NCBI RefSeq assembly: GCF_003797765.1
Contig: NZ_RKMB01000001.1
Span: forward strand, 310,001-374,000
Length of the DNA: 64,000 bases
Origin: Ramlibacter sp. WS9
GTDB taxonomy: Bacteria; Pseudomonadota; Gammaproteobacteria; Burkholderiales; Burkholderiaceae_C
Reading direction: 5' to 3'
Notes under the pieces: model-generated
What the model was told of the DNA's origin: nothing
The model's input: the letters and a program-made list of their open reading frames with translations, nothing else
The model's database searches: none
Made by a program: the position numbers and the translations under genes
Shown here: positions 1 to 7,816 of the stretch, piece after piece
Layout of the letters: each line of letters starts with the position of its first letter
Position numbering within the stretch: the stretch's first letter is position 1

Positions 1-1289
1 CTGATCGCGCGCATGTTGCCTTCGATCACCGCCTGCACCTGCTGCAGCCGCTTGAGTTTGACTTCGTGCGGTGTGTCGTCGTGCAGCGTGGCGGCGGGCG
101 TGCCCGGACGCGGACTGAAGATGAAGCTGAAGCTGTTGTCGTAGCCCACGTCATCGAGCAGCTTCATCAGCTTGGCGTGGTCTTCGTCGGTCTCGCCGGG
201 GAAGCCGACGATGAAGTCGCTGGACAAGGCCATCTCGGGGCGGATCGCCCTCAGCTTGCGCACCGTGCTCTTGTATTCCATCGCCGTGTAGCCGCGCTTC
301 ATCGCCATCAGGATGCGGTCGCTGCCGTGCTGCACCGGCAGGTGCAGGTGGCTCACCAGCTTGGGCACCTTGGCGTACACCTCGATCAGGCGCTGGGTGA
401 ACTCGTTCGGGTGGCTGGTGGTGTATCGGATGCGCTCGATGCCGGGAATCTCGGCGACGTATTCGATCAGCAGGGCGAAGTCGGCGATCTCGGCTGAATC
501 GCCCATCTTGCCGCGGTAGGCGTTGACGTTCTGGCCCAGCAGCGTCACTTCCTTCACGCCCTGGTCAGCCAGGCCCGCCACTTCGACCAGCACGTCCTCG
601 AACGGCCGCGAGACTTCCTCGCCGCGCGTGTACGGCACCACGCAGTAGCTGCAGTATTTGGAGCAGCCTTCCATGATGCTGACGAAGGCGGTGGCGCCGT
701 CCACGCGGGCCGGGGGCAGGTTGTCGAACTTCTCGATCTCCGGGAAGCTGATGTCCACCTGCGCGCGCTTCTGCTCGGTGCGCTGGCGCAGCAGCTCGGG
801 CAGGCGGTGCAGCGTCTGCGGGCCGAACACCACGTCCACATAAGGCGCCCGCTCGATGATGGCCGCGCCTTCCTGGCTGGCGACGCAACCGCCCACGCCG
901 ATCAGCACGCCCTTTTTCTTGAGATGCTTGACGCGGCCCAGGTCGCTGAACACCTTCTCTTGCGCCTTCTCGCGCACCGAGCAGGTGTTGAAGAGGATCA
1001 GGTCGGCTTCTTCCACATCCTGGGTGGCCTCATAGCCCTGCGCCGCATGCATCACGTCCACCATCTTGTCCGAGTCGTACTCGTTCATCTGGCAGCCGAA
1101 CGTCTTGATAAAGACCTTTTTTGGCAATGGAGCCCCCACGTTTGCCGCCGGGGCGGCTGCTCTGGACGTGCCGCCGTCAGAGTCGGCGGCTCTTCGCCCC
1201 GTCCCAGCCTGCGCAGGCAGGCTGGGAGCCGCGGGGCTCAGCCCCTCAGGGGCGTTCGCTAGCTTGAAGCGGTTCTGCGCGTCGCTCAT
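1..1289 (-). CDS. miaB: MiaB, tRNA-2-methylthio-N6-dimethylallyladenosine synthase (3' end cut by window)
   Basis: Radical-SAM methylthiotransferase that modifies A37 of tRNAs reading UNN codons. The family core begins at codon 55 of this frame with [19 protein letters not shown]. The UPF0004 cysteines (FGCQMN, NTCSVR, GGCVA) and the radical-SAM triad CSKYCSYC are visible; the C-terminal TRAM domain lies beyond position 1. Two starts are possible. The family-length start is the TTG at 1125-1127, with GGGGG five bases upstream. An ATG at 1287-1289 opens the same frame and would add 54 residues (MSDAQNRFK...) encoded wholly by a dispersed repeat; no good ribosome binding site precedes this ATG. 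The upstream gene ends 13 bases away on the same strand. The function is certain; which start is used is not. Confidence 0.93.
   Translation of the reverse strand, partial: MSDAQNRFKLANAPEGLSPAAPSLPAQAGTGRRAADSDGGTSRAAAPAANVGAPLPKKVFIKTFGCQMNEYDSDKMVDVMHAAQGYEATQDVEEADLILFNTCSVREKAQEKVFSDLGRVKHLKKKGVLIGVGGCVASQEGAAIIERAPYVDVVFGPQTLHRLPELLRQRTEQKRAQVDISFPEIEKFDNLPPARVDGATAFVSIMEGCSKYCSYCVVPYTRGEEVSRPFEDVLVEVAGLADQGVKEVTLLGQNVNAYRGKMGDSAEIADFALLIEYVAEIPGIERIRYTTSHPNEFTQRLIEVYAKVPKLVSHLHLPVQHGSDRILMAMKRGYTAMEYKSTVRKLRAIRPEMALSSDFIVGFPGETDEDHAKLMKLLDDVGYDNSFSFIFSPRPGTPAATLHDDTPHEVKLKRLQQVQAVIEGNMRAI
1128..1289 (-). repeat. Dispersed Comamonadaceae-type repeat, subfamily A, fused in frame to miaB
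   Basis: Read on the minus strand, this segment begins ATGAGCGACGCGCAGAACCG and ends GGCAAACGTGGGGGCTC. The copy at 23314-23403 begins and ends almost identically (GAACCGCTTC near the start, GACGTGGGGGCTC at the end), with a different middle. The middle here carries a palindrome (AGCCTGC/GCAGGCT type), also present near 31500. It is open for all 54 codons into miaB. Confidence 0.85.
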
Positions 1290-1302
1290 GACAAATGCCG
1301 CC

Positions 1303-1719
1303 TCAACGCCGCGCGCCGAAGATCAGCGCCAGCAGTTCGATGAAACGCTGCGCGCCATTGGCGCCCGAGCCCGCACCGCCCAGCTTGGTGTATTCGTCGT
1401 CGGTCAGGATCCAGACTTCATGGATCAGGCCCGCCGCGTCGCGGCGATACACCACGGGCAAGGTCTTGCCGACGATGCCGCCGGACAGCACCAGCATGTT
1501 GTTCAGGTCGCGGATGCGAGAGCCGGGCGAGAGCCGGTCGGGCTTGCCGTCGAGCGTGATCTCGGGCGGTGCGGTGACGACGAGCTTGCCCAGGACGACG
1601 TCCTTGGGCGCGTCGCGCTGGATGCCCTGGGCCGAGGCCGTGACGGCAAACGTGAGGAACAGGCCGGCCAGGAACGCGGAAAACGCGCTTCTTGCCCGGC
1701 TCTTCGTGCAGCGATTCAT
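1303..1719 (-). CDS. Small exported hypothetical protein
   Basis: 138 residues from the ATG at 1717-1719. The N-terminus ([20 protein letters not shown], then [12 protein letters not shown]) is a clear Sec signal peptide with probable cleavage after ASA, so I prefer this start to the in-frame ATG three codons upstream or the longer open frame to 1869, which runs into the glycosyltransferase gene. The mature part of about 107 residues has no motif I recognise; it contains [17 protein letters not shown], followed by a stretch ending in a charged segment. It precedes miaB on the same strand with only 13 bases between them and so is probably co-transcribed. Function unknown. Confidence 0.7.
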   Translation of the reverse strand: MNRCTKSRARSAFSAFLAGLFLTFAVTASAQGIQRDAPKDVVLGKLVVTAPPEITLDGKPDRLSPGSRIRDLNNMLVLSGGIVGKTLPVVYRRDAAGLIHEVWILTDDEYTKLGGAGSGANGAQRFIELLALIFGARR

Positions 1720-1760
1720 GGTGTACATCCAGAGGCTGTGGAGGGGAGGGAATGGCGATT

Positions 1761-2564
1761 TTACCGGCTTGCGGTCCGCAGCTCCGGCGGCGGCTCCCAT
1801 GAGTGGGCCCAGTAACTCACCGTGAGGGATTGCGGGAAAAGCGACAAGACGCTCTTGCGGTCCAGCCATCGTCCGTCGCGCATCATCGGCTTTCGAAACA
1901 GGCGATCGTGGATGCGGTCGTTCCAGTCGAGCGGAAAGAAGACGTGGCCTGGCACCGCGGCCACGCGTGTGGGGCGTGGTTCCGGCGCCAGGGCCGACGG
2001 CAAGCGGTTGCGGATGTCCGCGATGCGCCGCGGGACTTCGGCATCGACATCGCGTCGTGTGTACAGCTCGTGGACACGCTTGAGCAGCACCGGGCCGGTG
2101 ATGAAATCCGGCCGCTGCTCCTTCACCGGCACGGGTTCAAGCAACAGCGACATCGCCAGCAGCCAGAACTCCTGCCGCGGTGCCGACAGCATCAGGGCAT
2201 TGGGCAGCGAGTGCTCGAAGTGCGGGTTGGTGCCCATCCGCCCGAGGACGACGTCGGCGATGTTCAGCATGGAGTCGAGGGGCCGCAGGCATTCGGTATC
2301 CAAGTCGACGTAGACGCCGCCGTGGTGATAGAGAAAGAAGTAACGCACCACATCCGCCCGGTAGATCTCGGCGGGGTAGGCGTTGTAGGTGTCGAGGAAC
2401 CACGGGTAGTGCTCCGCGATGAAAGCGCGGTTGTCGTCATCGTCCCATAGGCGATAGTCATACGTGGGGTTCTCGCTGCGAAACGTCGCCGCCCAGTACG
2501 CAAAGTTCTCGGGAAAGTCCGTCTTTGACTTCCAGGTTTGGAACAGGATCTTGGGGATGGGCAT
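1761..2564 (-). CDS. DXD-type sugar transferase (GT32-like, Gly_transf_sug)
   Basis: 267 residues. The opening MPIPKILFQTWKSK is the typical start of the OCH1-like glycosyltransferase-32 family. The ADVVRYFFLYHHGG helix then leads to the nucleotide-sugar and metal-binding DXD motif, DLD at residues 87-89, within VYVDLDTECL. Members transfer a hexose from a nucleotide sugar to surface glycans, or to host proteins in some effector proteins; the substrate cannot be told from sequence. No signal peptide or membrane segment is seen. It is divergent from the next gene across 182 bases and is not part of an obvious glycan cluster, which is unusual for this family. Confidence 0.8.
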   Translation of the reverse strand: MPIPKILFQTWKSKTDFPENFAYWAATFRSENPTYDYRLWDDDDNRAFIAEHYPWFLDTYNAYPAEIYRADVVRYFFLYHHGGVYVDLDTECLRPLDSMLNIADVVLGRMGTNPHFEHSLPNALMLSAPRQEFWLLAMSLLLEPVPVKEQRPDFITGPVLLKRVHELYTRRDVDAEVPRRIADIRNRLPSALAPEPRPTRVAAVPGHVFFPLDWNDRIHDRLFRKPMMRDGRWLDRKSVLSLFPQSLTVSYWAHSWEPPPELRTASR

Positions 2565-2746
2565 CGGGCAACGAATCCCTCACGGCGGCGCATGCCGCAC
2601 AAAATGCCCTGCGCGAGTGCAGGGCAGGCCCGAGTTTATCAACCAGTAGACAGCGCATCCCAACGCGGGCAGAGTACGCCCTGGCTTCTCCGCGCCAAAG
2701 CAAGAGGCCGGTGTCGTTCTCCGCCAACCCTTCGCAAGGTGCGCCA

Positions 2747-3280
2747 ATGATTCATTCCGAATACCTCAAAGCAGCCCAGGATGCTGTCGCTCATGTGAAA
2801 AGCAAGGTGCGTTATCGCGGCCTCAACACGGCGGGAGGCTGGATCCGGCACCCGGACGAGGTCCCGGGGAAATTCGTGGCTCGCATCAGCTCGAAGATCA
2901 TGGGGGCCTCCAGAAGCGCTGCGTATGGCGGCAGTTTCGACGCGGAGCTCTACATTGACGAGGTCGCGAAGCTGGGTCTTGAGTCGGGTACGGGCAACTG
3001 CTCCGAGTTGTCCGCCATCGCCTTTCTGTACCTGAAAGCAAAGGGCATCGCGCCCATCGAATACTTCGGTGTGCTGCGGGGCGCATGGAACCATGCCTTC
3101 GTGGTGCTGAACCGCGACGCCAGCGTTCCCATCACCGACTTCGCGACGTGGAGTTATCAGGCCGTGGTCTGCGACCCGCTGTACGACCGGGCTGCGGATG
3201 CCGGGCACCTTGCCACCTGGTACAGCCGCATGTTCCCGATCAAGGAAACCGACATGTGGTATCGGCTCGACCCGGCGTGA
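2747..3280 (+). CDS. Papain/transglutaminase-fold-like protein with Cys-His-Asp triad
   Basis: 177 residues from the ATG at 2747. I did not assign a named family. Three motifs in the right order suggest a Cys-His-Asp active site: GTGNCSELSA (Cys85), AWNHAFVVLNR (His116) and VVCDPLYDRA (Asp143). This is the layout of transglutaminase-like and related cysteine hydrolases, including bacterial deamidase and protease effectors. No signal peptide is visible. The frame is open further upstream to 2525, but that part overlaps the divergent glycosyltransferase gene and is rejected. It is followed by a strong bidirectional terminator. The gene stands alone, with a DXD glycosyltransferase as its divergent neighbour; an effector or toxin role is only a guess. 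Confidence 0.65.
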   Translation: MIHSEYLKAAQDAVAHVKSKVRYRGLNTAGGWIRHPDEVPGKFVARISSKIMGASRSAAYGGSFDAELYIDEVAKLGLESGTGNCSELSAIAFLYLKAKGIAPIEYFGVLRGAWNHAFVVLNRDASVPITDFATWSYQAVVCDPLYDRAADAGHLATWYSRMFPIKETDMWYRLDPA

Positions 3281-3307
3281 AGCCGGCGCCGGCGGTGGGC
3301 AAAAAGA

Positions 3308-3335
3308 AAAGGGATAGCCGGCCGGCTATCCCTTT
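3308..3335. terminator. Perfect 28-bp palindrome, bidirectional terminator
   Basis: AAAGGGATAGCC-GGCC-GGCTATCCCTTT is a perfect palindrome. On the minus strand it is followed by TTCTTTTT, giving a rho-independent terminator just after tRNA-Met. On the plus strand it follows the stop at 3280 and ends in TTT, so it probably also stops that gene's transcript. Confidence 0.85.
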
Positions 3336-3341
3336 GGAGTC

Positions 3342-3418
3342 TGGTGGCGCTTCACGGATTCGAACCGCGGACCTGTGGATTATGATTCCATCGCTCTAAC
3401 CGACTGAGCTAAAGCGCC
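3342..3418 (-). tRNA. tRNA-Met (anticodon CAT)
   Basis: 77 bases including an encoded CCA. The acceptor GGCGCTT pairs with AAGCGCC; the D-arm GCTC..GAGC and T-arm GGTTCGAATCC are standard. The anticodon loop ATCATAA gives CAU. No initiator-type C1-A72 mismatch is seen, so it is an elongator methionine tRNA or, less likely, tRNA-Ile2 with lysidine at position 34. Confidence 0.92.
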
Positions 3419-3464
3419 ATTCAAGGCGCTTTTTTTCTAAAGCGCCAATCACGGCGCTTCTTTT
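3409..3464. repeat. Imperfect 28-bp tandem duplication at the 5' end of tRNA-Met
   Basis: Two units, 3409-3436 and 3437-3464, each run CTAAAGCGCC, a short loop, GGCGCTT and a T-run; they differ at only a few positions. The first unit contains the first ten bases of the tRNA. Each unit folds as a hairpin with T-run on the plus strand. Confidence 0.85.
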
Positions 3465-3482
3465 GAATTCGCCGAGCCCACG

Positions 3483-3488
3483 ATTATA
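3483..3488 (-). promoter_or_regulatory. -10 box for tRNA-Met
   Basis: A perfect TATAAT lies on the minus strand about 65 bases upstream of the tRNA 5' end, just after the stop codon of the upstream lipoprotein gene. I see no good -35 box at the right distance. The predicted transcript would carry the 28-bp duplication as its leader. Confidence 0.55.
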
Positions 3489-3504
3489 GCCAAACCGGCC
3501 CGCG

Positions 3505-5022
3505 TCAGCTCCCCCGGGCCAATTTCCCCAACTCCTGCGCCACCAACCGCACGATCAGCCGGTCGAGCGTGTCCACCGAGTAATTTTTCACATCGTGCAC
3601 GGTTTCGCGGCCCGGGCCGCTGGCCGGATCGTGCGCGTTGGCATAGGTCAGGAAGACGAACTGGCCGCCCGTGTACTGGGCGATCTGGCGCTGGATGAAC
3701 TCTCCTTGCTTGTCCAGGCCGCTCGCGCCCACGCCGAACACCTTGATGCCCTTGCCCAGCGCCGCCACCATGTCGTCGTCGTATTGAGGCCCGCCATAGT
3801 CCAGGTGGGGCGGCGCATCGGCGAGCAGCACCACCATGCGGGTGGCGCCGTCGCCTCGCCAGCTGATGTTGTGCACCGTGTCGTGCAAAGCCTCGTTCAT
3901 CGCTTCCGGGTAGTCGCCGCCGCCGGCCGCCTGGAGCGGGCCCAGCGCTCCACGCAGGAATCCGTCCAGGTCGTTGGTCAGGTCGTGGCTGCGCAGCAGG
4001 AAGGCATCGGTCTTGTCGCGGTACGCCACCAGGCCGAAGCACAGGTCGGGCTGGCTCGGCAGACGGGAAACTTCGGCCGAAATGCTGCGCAGCGTCGTCT
4101 TGAGCTTGTCGATCTCGTCGGCCATCGACCCCGTGGCGTCGACCAGGAACACCAGGTCCAGCCGGGCTCGCGGCTCGGCGGCGCGGGCGTCCAGCACGAC
4201 TTCGACAGCACTCTTCTGGCCACGTGTGAGGCGCCCGAACGACTGCCGGCCATCCTTGCGCACGGCCACGTCGTATTGCTGCGAACGCGAGGGATCGAAT
4301 GCGTTGGGATGCAGCCAGACCTGGCCGGCGGCGTCGGTGCGTGCCCACATCGCGTGGCCGCTCGAGCCTTGCACCGCCACCTCGGCGTCGGCAATGCCGC
4401 GGCCGCGTGCGTCCTTCACCTCCAGCAAATAGCGCTCACGGATGTCGCGCGCGCGGTGTTGCACGCGGGTGCGGTTGCGAAACCCCAGGTAGGACGTGAA
4501 GTCGGCGTTGTCGTCGACCACGCCGGCAGTGACGGGGCCGTGCGTGGGCGCCTGCTGCTGCTGCTGCGGTTGTGGCGAGGGATACATGGGCGGCGGCATG
4601 GGATGTGCCGAGGAAGCGAGCGACTCGCGCGCGGCGTCGGCCATGCCACGGCCGCTTTCCGCGCGCGCTGCGGGGGCCGCGGGCGCCCACGCACGGGCGC
4701 CAGTGCCGGCGTCTTCCGCGATCGCCGGTGCCGACTTCGCCATCCGGTCGCGCAGGTCGCGCCGGCTCGTCGCCTGTTCGGCATACATGCCCGGGACTTC
4801 GCGCGTCTGTAGCGGCCGCGCGCAGTGCGGGGCCGACGGTGCCTGGAAGTTCGGGACCGTGCGCGCAACTGGCATGGGCACGGGCGCCGGCCACTGTGTC
4901 GGCTTGGGCTCGGGCCAGCTGCCGGGTGGCAGCGGCGAATGGGCCGTCGCATTGCAGGCAGCGAGCACCAGCTGGGCGACCAGCAGCAGGACGAGTTTGC
5001 GCGGGGGGCGGCGGTTGTTCAT
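3505..5022 (-). CDS. VWA-domain lipoprotein
   Basis: 505 residues. The N-terminus MNNRRPPRKLVLLLVAQLVL then AAC is a lipoprotein signal with lipid-modified Cys23. A Pro/Ala/Gln-rich low-complexity stretch (about 30-165, with QQQQQ near 153) leads to a small Ig/carboxypeptidase-regulatory-like domain (about 198-280). The von Willebrand A domain (about 287-490) has the MIDAS motif DATGSM at 295-300. VWA proteins bind ligands through a metal at this site; the ligand is unknown here. It is divergent from an ECF sigma factor and its membrane partner across about 120 bases, and the three likely form one envelope-response module. Some homologues of this architecture are called Ca-activated chloride channel-like (YfbK), which I would not infer. 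Confidence 0.85.
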   Translation of the reverse strand: MNNRRPPRKLVLLLVAQLVLAACNATAHSPLPPGSWPEPKPTQWPAPVPMPVARTVPNFQAPSAPHCARPLQTREVPGMYAEQATSRRDLRDRMAKSAPAIAEDAGTGARAWAPAAPAARAESGRGMADAARESLASSAHPMPPPMYPSPQPQQQQQAPTHGPVTAGVVDDNADFTSYLGFRNRTRVQHRARDIRERYLLEVKDARGRGIADAEVAVQGSSGHAMWARTDAAGQVWLHPNAFDPSRSQQYDVAVRKDGRQSFGRLTRGQKSAVEVVLDARAAEPRARLDLVFLVDATGSMADEIDKLKTTLRSISAEVSRLPSQPDLCFGLVAYRDKTDAFLLRSHDLTNDLDGFLRGALGPLQAAGGGDYPEAMNEALHDTVHNISWRGDGATRMVVLLADAPPHLDYGGPQYDDDMVAALGKGIKVFGVGASGLDKQGEFIQRQIAQYTGGQFVFLTYANAHDPASGPGRETVHDVKNYSVDTLDRLIVRLVAQELGKLARGS

Positions 5023-5145
5023 GGAAGGCCTCCAGGTTGTGGTGAAGGCTGATACGACCGGTGGGACCGGGCGGGGTGAAAGATTTCGGAAGGTTTAACC
5101 CCGAGGCCCGGGTTGGCCCGTATCACGTGGTGTGAAAATCTATTC

Positions 5146-5760
5146 ATGTCCCGCCCCCGCAGCAACATGCCCGACGAGCAACTGATGCTGGCCTATGCCC
5201 AGGGCGATGCCGCCGCTTTCGACGAGCTCTACGCGCGCCATGAGGGCGCGCTGTACCGCTTCGTGCGGCGCCTGCTGGGCGCGCCCATGGCGGCGCAGGC
5301 CGACGAGGTGTTCCAGGACACTTGGTTGCGCATCGTCGCCGCCCGCGCCAGCTTCGCGCCGCAGGGAGCTGCCTGGCGGACCTGGGCTTTCACGATCGCG
5401 CATAACGTGGCGATGGACCGGCTGCGCACCAGTGGGCGCGAAGTCGGCCTCGAAGCACAGGACGACGGCTCGGATCCGCTGGAGTGGCTGGCGGCAACGC
5501 TGGACATGACGCACCCGTCCAGCGAGGACACGGCCTTCTGGCGCGCCGCCGGCAGGCAATTGCTGCAGTGCCTGGACGAGTTGCCCGAGGCGCAGCGTGC
5601 CGCGTTCCTGCTGCACCACGAAGACGGCGCGAGCGTCGAGGACCTCGCGCAGCGGTTGGGCCTGCAATTCGAAACCGCCAAGAGCCGGCTGCGTTACGCG
5701 CTGCAGAAACTGCGCGGCTGCATGCGCCGCTACCTTGAAGTGTTGGAGACCCCGGCATGA
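5146..5760 (+). CDS. ECF-family RNA polymerase sigma factor
   Basis: 204 residues from the ATG at 5146. Region 2 (DEQLMLAYAQGDAAAFDELY ... DEVFQDTWLRIVAAR) and the RTWAFTIAHNVAMDRLR stretch bind the -10 element and core polymerase. Region 4 (ELPEAQRAAFLLHHEDG ... LGLQFETAKSRLRYALQKLR) is a typical sigma-70 region 4 helix-turn-helix. The open frame begins at 5113, but the codons before 5146 are not family-like. The stop overlaps the next gene by four bases (ATGA), so the pair is translationally coupled. The usual arrangement would make the next gene its anti-sigma factor. Confidence 0.92.
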   Translation: MSRPRSNMPDEQLMLAYAQGDAAAFDELYARHEGALYRFVRRLLGAPMAAQADEVFQDTWLRIVAARASFAPQGAAWRTWAFTIAHNVAMDRLRTSGREVGLEAQDDGSDPLEWLAATLDMTHPSSEDTAFWRAAGRQLLQCLDELPEAQRAAFLLHHEDGASVEDLAQRLGLQFETAKSRLRYALQKLRGCMRRYLEVLETPA

Positions 5761-6863
5761 CGGGCTTGCGCGACGCTCGCCTGCACAAGGCTCTGGAGTC
5801 GGCGCCGGACGGCGATTTGCGGCCGGCCGAGCGAGTGCGCCGCGAGATTCTCGCGAAGGCTCATCAAGCCGTCGCCCCCGCGTCGGCGGTGCCCTGGTGG
5901 AAGGCCTTGTGGGAAAGCGCGGGGCGCCGCAATTCGCCCTGGAACGCCGCGTTCGCCACGCTGGTGATCGCCGGCTTTGTGACAGTGCTGTGGTTCGATC
6001 GAGAGGTGCCGGGGCCGCAGCCGGAAACAACGCAGGCCGATGGGCGCGTGCCATCTGCAGCCGCTCCTGCGCCTCCAGTCCCGGCAGCGGCGCCTGCTCC
6101 CGCAACGGCACCTGCAGCCCCCACGGCACCGGCACCTGCACCGGCGCAGGTCAAACCGGCAAAGCCGGCGGTGGATGCTGCAACGCGTGTGGCTCCAACG
6201 CCGCCTGCGGAAATGGCGCAAGCACGCAAGAGCGAGCCCGCGCTGTCGGCGCGGCAAAGCGGCCCTGCGCAAGTAGCGGCAGGTGGCGGCGAGCCGGCAC
6301 GTGAGCGTCGTGCAGACACGAAATCCTTGCGTGACGAGGACACGCGCGCGTTGGCCAAGAGCGCCCAACCGCAAGCGGAAGCAGCGGCGCCCGCGACCGC
6401 GCCGCTGCAGGAATCCATAGGCGCTGCAGCCGGGACCGCTGCCGCACCCAGGGCCGCCCCCATGGCGAGACCGGCGGCGCCTGTGCAAGCAGCACCGGCC
6501 GCGCCCGCACCGGCGCCGGTGATCGCGCCGCAACGCGATGCCATGGCGAGCGGCTGGACCCACGCGAAAGTGTCGGTCGGCGGCCGTGAGGTGGAAGTCG
6601 AAAGAAGCCAGGCCGGCCGGCTGGCCGCGTTGCTCGGCGCGATAGAGCGCGGGCCTCGGGGCGAGGACCCGCTGGAAGGCCCTGTCATCTTGAAGATCGA
6701 GCTCAGCGAGCAGGGCGCGCCCGTCGATGTTCTGGAGGTGGTGGGCGCGCAAGTGCGGTGGGCCCGGCTGCGCGCAGGGCAGCGCTCGAGTTTCGTCGCA
6801 AAGCCGGAGCCCGCGCAGCTGCAGGCGCTGCAGGCAGAGGTCAACCGTCTGGCCGGTCGATAG
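5757..6863 (+). CDS. Single-pass membrane protein, probable anti-sigma factor
   Basis: 368 residues. A cytoplasmic N-terminal part of about 60 residues is followed by one membrane segment (PWNAAFATLVIAGFVTVLWF, 61-80). Next comes an extremely Ala/Pro-rich periplasmic linker (about 82-262), then a small C-terminal globular domain starting at GWTHAKVSVGGREVEVERS. It starts inside the stop codon of the ECF sigma gene, and N-in single-pass topology with a cytoplasmic head fits an anti-sigma factor. I cannot point to a zinc-binding HxxxCxxC motif, so it is not a ZAS-type protein. The function is inferred from context only. Confidence 0.65.
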   Translation: MTGLRDARLHKALESAPDGDLRPAERVRREILAKAHQAVAPASAVPWWKALWESAGRRNSPWNAAFATLVIAGFVTVLWFDREVPGPQPETTQADGRVPSAAAPAPPVPAAAPAPATAPAAPTAPAPAPAQVKPAKPAVDAATRVAPTPPAEMAQARKSEPALSARQSGPAQVAAGGGEPARERRADTKSLRDEDTRALAKSAQPQAEAAAPATAPLQESIGAAAGTAAAPRAAPMARPAAPVQAAPAAPAPAPVIAPQRDAMASGWTHAKVSVGGREVEVERSQAGRLAALLGAIERGPRGEDPLEGPVILKIELSEQGAPVDVLEVVGAQVRWARLRAGQRSSFVAKPEPAQLQALQAEVNRLAGR

Positions 6864-6918
6864 GGCCGGCGCGGCAGCATGGATGCCGGATCAAATTCGG
6901 CATGGCACGCGTGCGCTT

Positions 6919-7698
6919 CTATTGATGCTTGAACTGCGCCTTGCGCTTGTTCACGAAGGCGTCCATGCCTTCCTTCTGGTCGCTGGTGGCGAAGAGCGCG
7001 TGGAACATGCGGCGTTCGAACATGATGCCGTCGGCCAGGCCGCCTTCGAACGACCGGTTGACCGACTCCTTGGCCGCCATCACCGCGATCTGCGAGAAGT
7101 CGCAGATCACCAGCGCCGCGGCCAGCGTTTCGTCCATCAGCTTGTCCAGCGGCACCACGCGGCTGACGAGGCCCGCGCGCTCGGCCTCAGCCGCGTCCAT
7201 CATGCGCGCCGTGAGCGCCATGTCCATCGCCTTGGCCTTGCCCACCGCGCGCGGCAGGCGCTGCGTGCCCCCGGCGCCGGGGATGATGCCGATCTTGATC
7301 TCGGGCTGGCCGAACTTCGCGTTGTCGGCGGCGATGATGAAGTCGCACATCATCGCCAGCTCGCAGCCGCCGCCCAGCGCAAAGCCGCTCACCGCAGCGA
7401 TCACCGGCTTGCGGACCGAACGGATGGTCTCCCAGTTGCGCGTGATGTAGTCGCCCTTGTAGACGTCGGCGAATTCGTACTTGGCCATCGCGGCGATGTC
7501 GGCGCCGGCGGCGAAGGCCTTCTCGCTGCCGGTGATGATCATGCAGCCGATGGCTCCGTCGGCATCGAAGGCCTTGAGCGCGGCGCCCAGTTCATCCATG
7601 AGCTGGTTGTTGAGGGCGTTGAGCTGCTTGGGGCGGTTCAGCGTGATGACGCCGACCTTGCCGCCTTCGGTGCGCACTTCGATGAGTTCGTAGGCCAT
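6919..7698 (-). CDS. paaF: Enoyl-CoA hydratase (PaaF-like)
   Basis: 259 residues, crotonase family. Both catalytic glutamates of a true hydratase are present: Glu113 in [10 protein letters not shown] and Glu133 in FGQPEIKIG. The oxyanion-hole glycines are in AAGADIAAM and GGGCE. In the phenylacetate pathway PaaF hydrates 2,3-didehydroadipyl-CoA; a general fatty-acid enoyl-CoA hydratase is the alternative. The start chosen (ATG, 7698) has a purine-rich AAGGAGAAAGATCC just upstream; a longer frame reaches 7818 but runs over the divergent promoter. It faces away from paaG across an intergenic region holding a PaaR-like operator, which supports the paa assignment. Confidence 0.8.
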   Translation of the reverse strand: MAYELIEVRTEGGKVGVITLNRPKQLNALNNQLMDELGAALKAFDADGAIGCMIITGSEKAFAAGADIAAMAKYEFADVYKGDYITRNWETIRSVRKPVIAAVSGFALGGGCELAMMCDFIIAADNAKFGQPEIKIGIIPGAGGTQRLPRAVGKAKAMDMALTARMMDAAEAERAGLVSRVVPLDKLMDETLAAALVICDFSQIAVMAAKESVNRSFEGGLADGIMFERRMFHALFATSDQKEGMDAFVNKRKAQFKHQ

Positions 7699-7748
7699 GG
7701 ATCTTTCTCCTTGTCTTGATCTTTCGACTATACCGAGACGCGCATTAG

Positions 7749-7764
7749 CCGACCGCTTGGTCGG
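7749..7764. promoter_or_regulatory. PaaR-like operator between paaF-like gene and paaG
   Basis: CCGACC-GCTT-GGTCGG is a perfect inverted repeat (6-bp arms, 4-bp spacer) centred between the two divergent genes. It resembles the TetR-family PaaR operator consensus of betaproteobacteria as I remember it (ACCGA..TCGGT core). No paaR gene is in the window. Confidence 0.6.
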
Positions 7765-7816
7765 GCAATGATAGAGTAGCGTCGCGAGACTGCACGCCAG
7801 CCCTTGGAGACATGAC

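Noticed and set aside
3409..3464. Two hairpins with T-runs read as tandem terminators on the plus strand
   Set aside because: No plus-strand gene runs into them, because the strong palindrome at 3308-3335 lies first. They are better explained as a duplication of the tRNA end.
3595..4812. 405-codon plus-strand frame opposite the VWA lipoprotein
   Set aside because: No family features; the minus-strand frame has lipobox, MIDAS motif and normal codon use.
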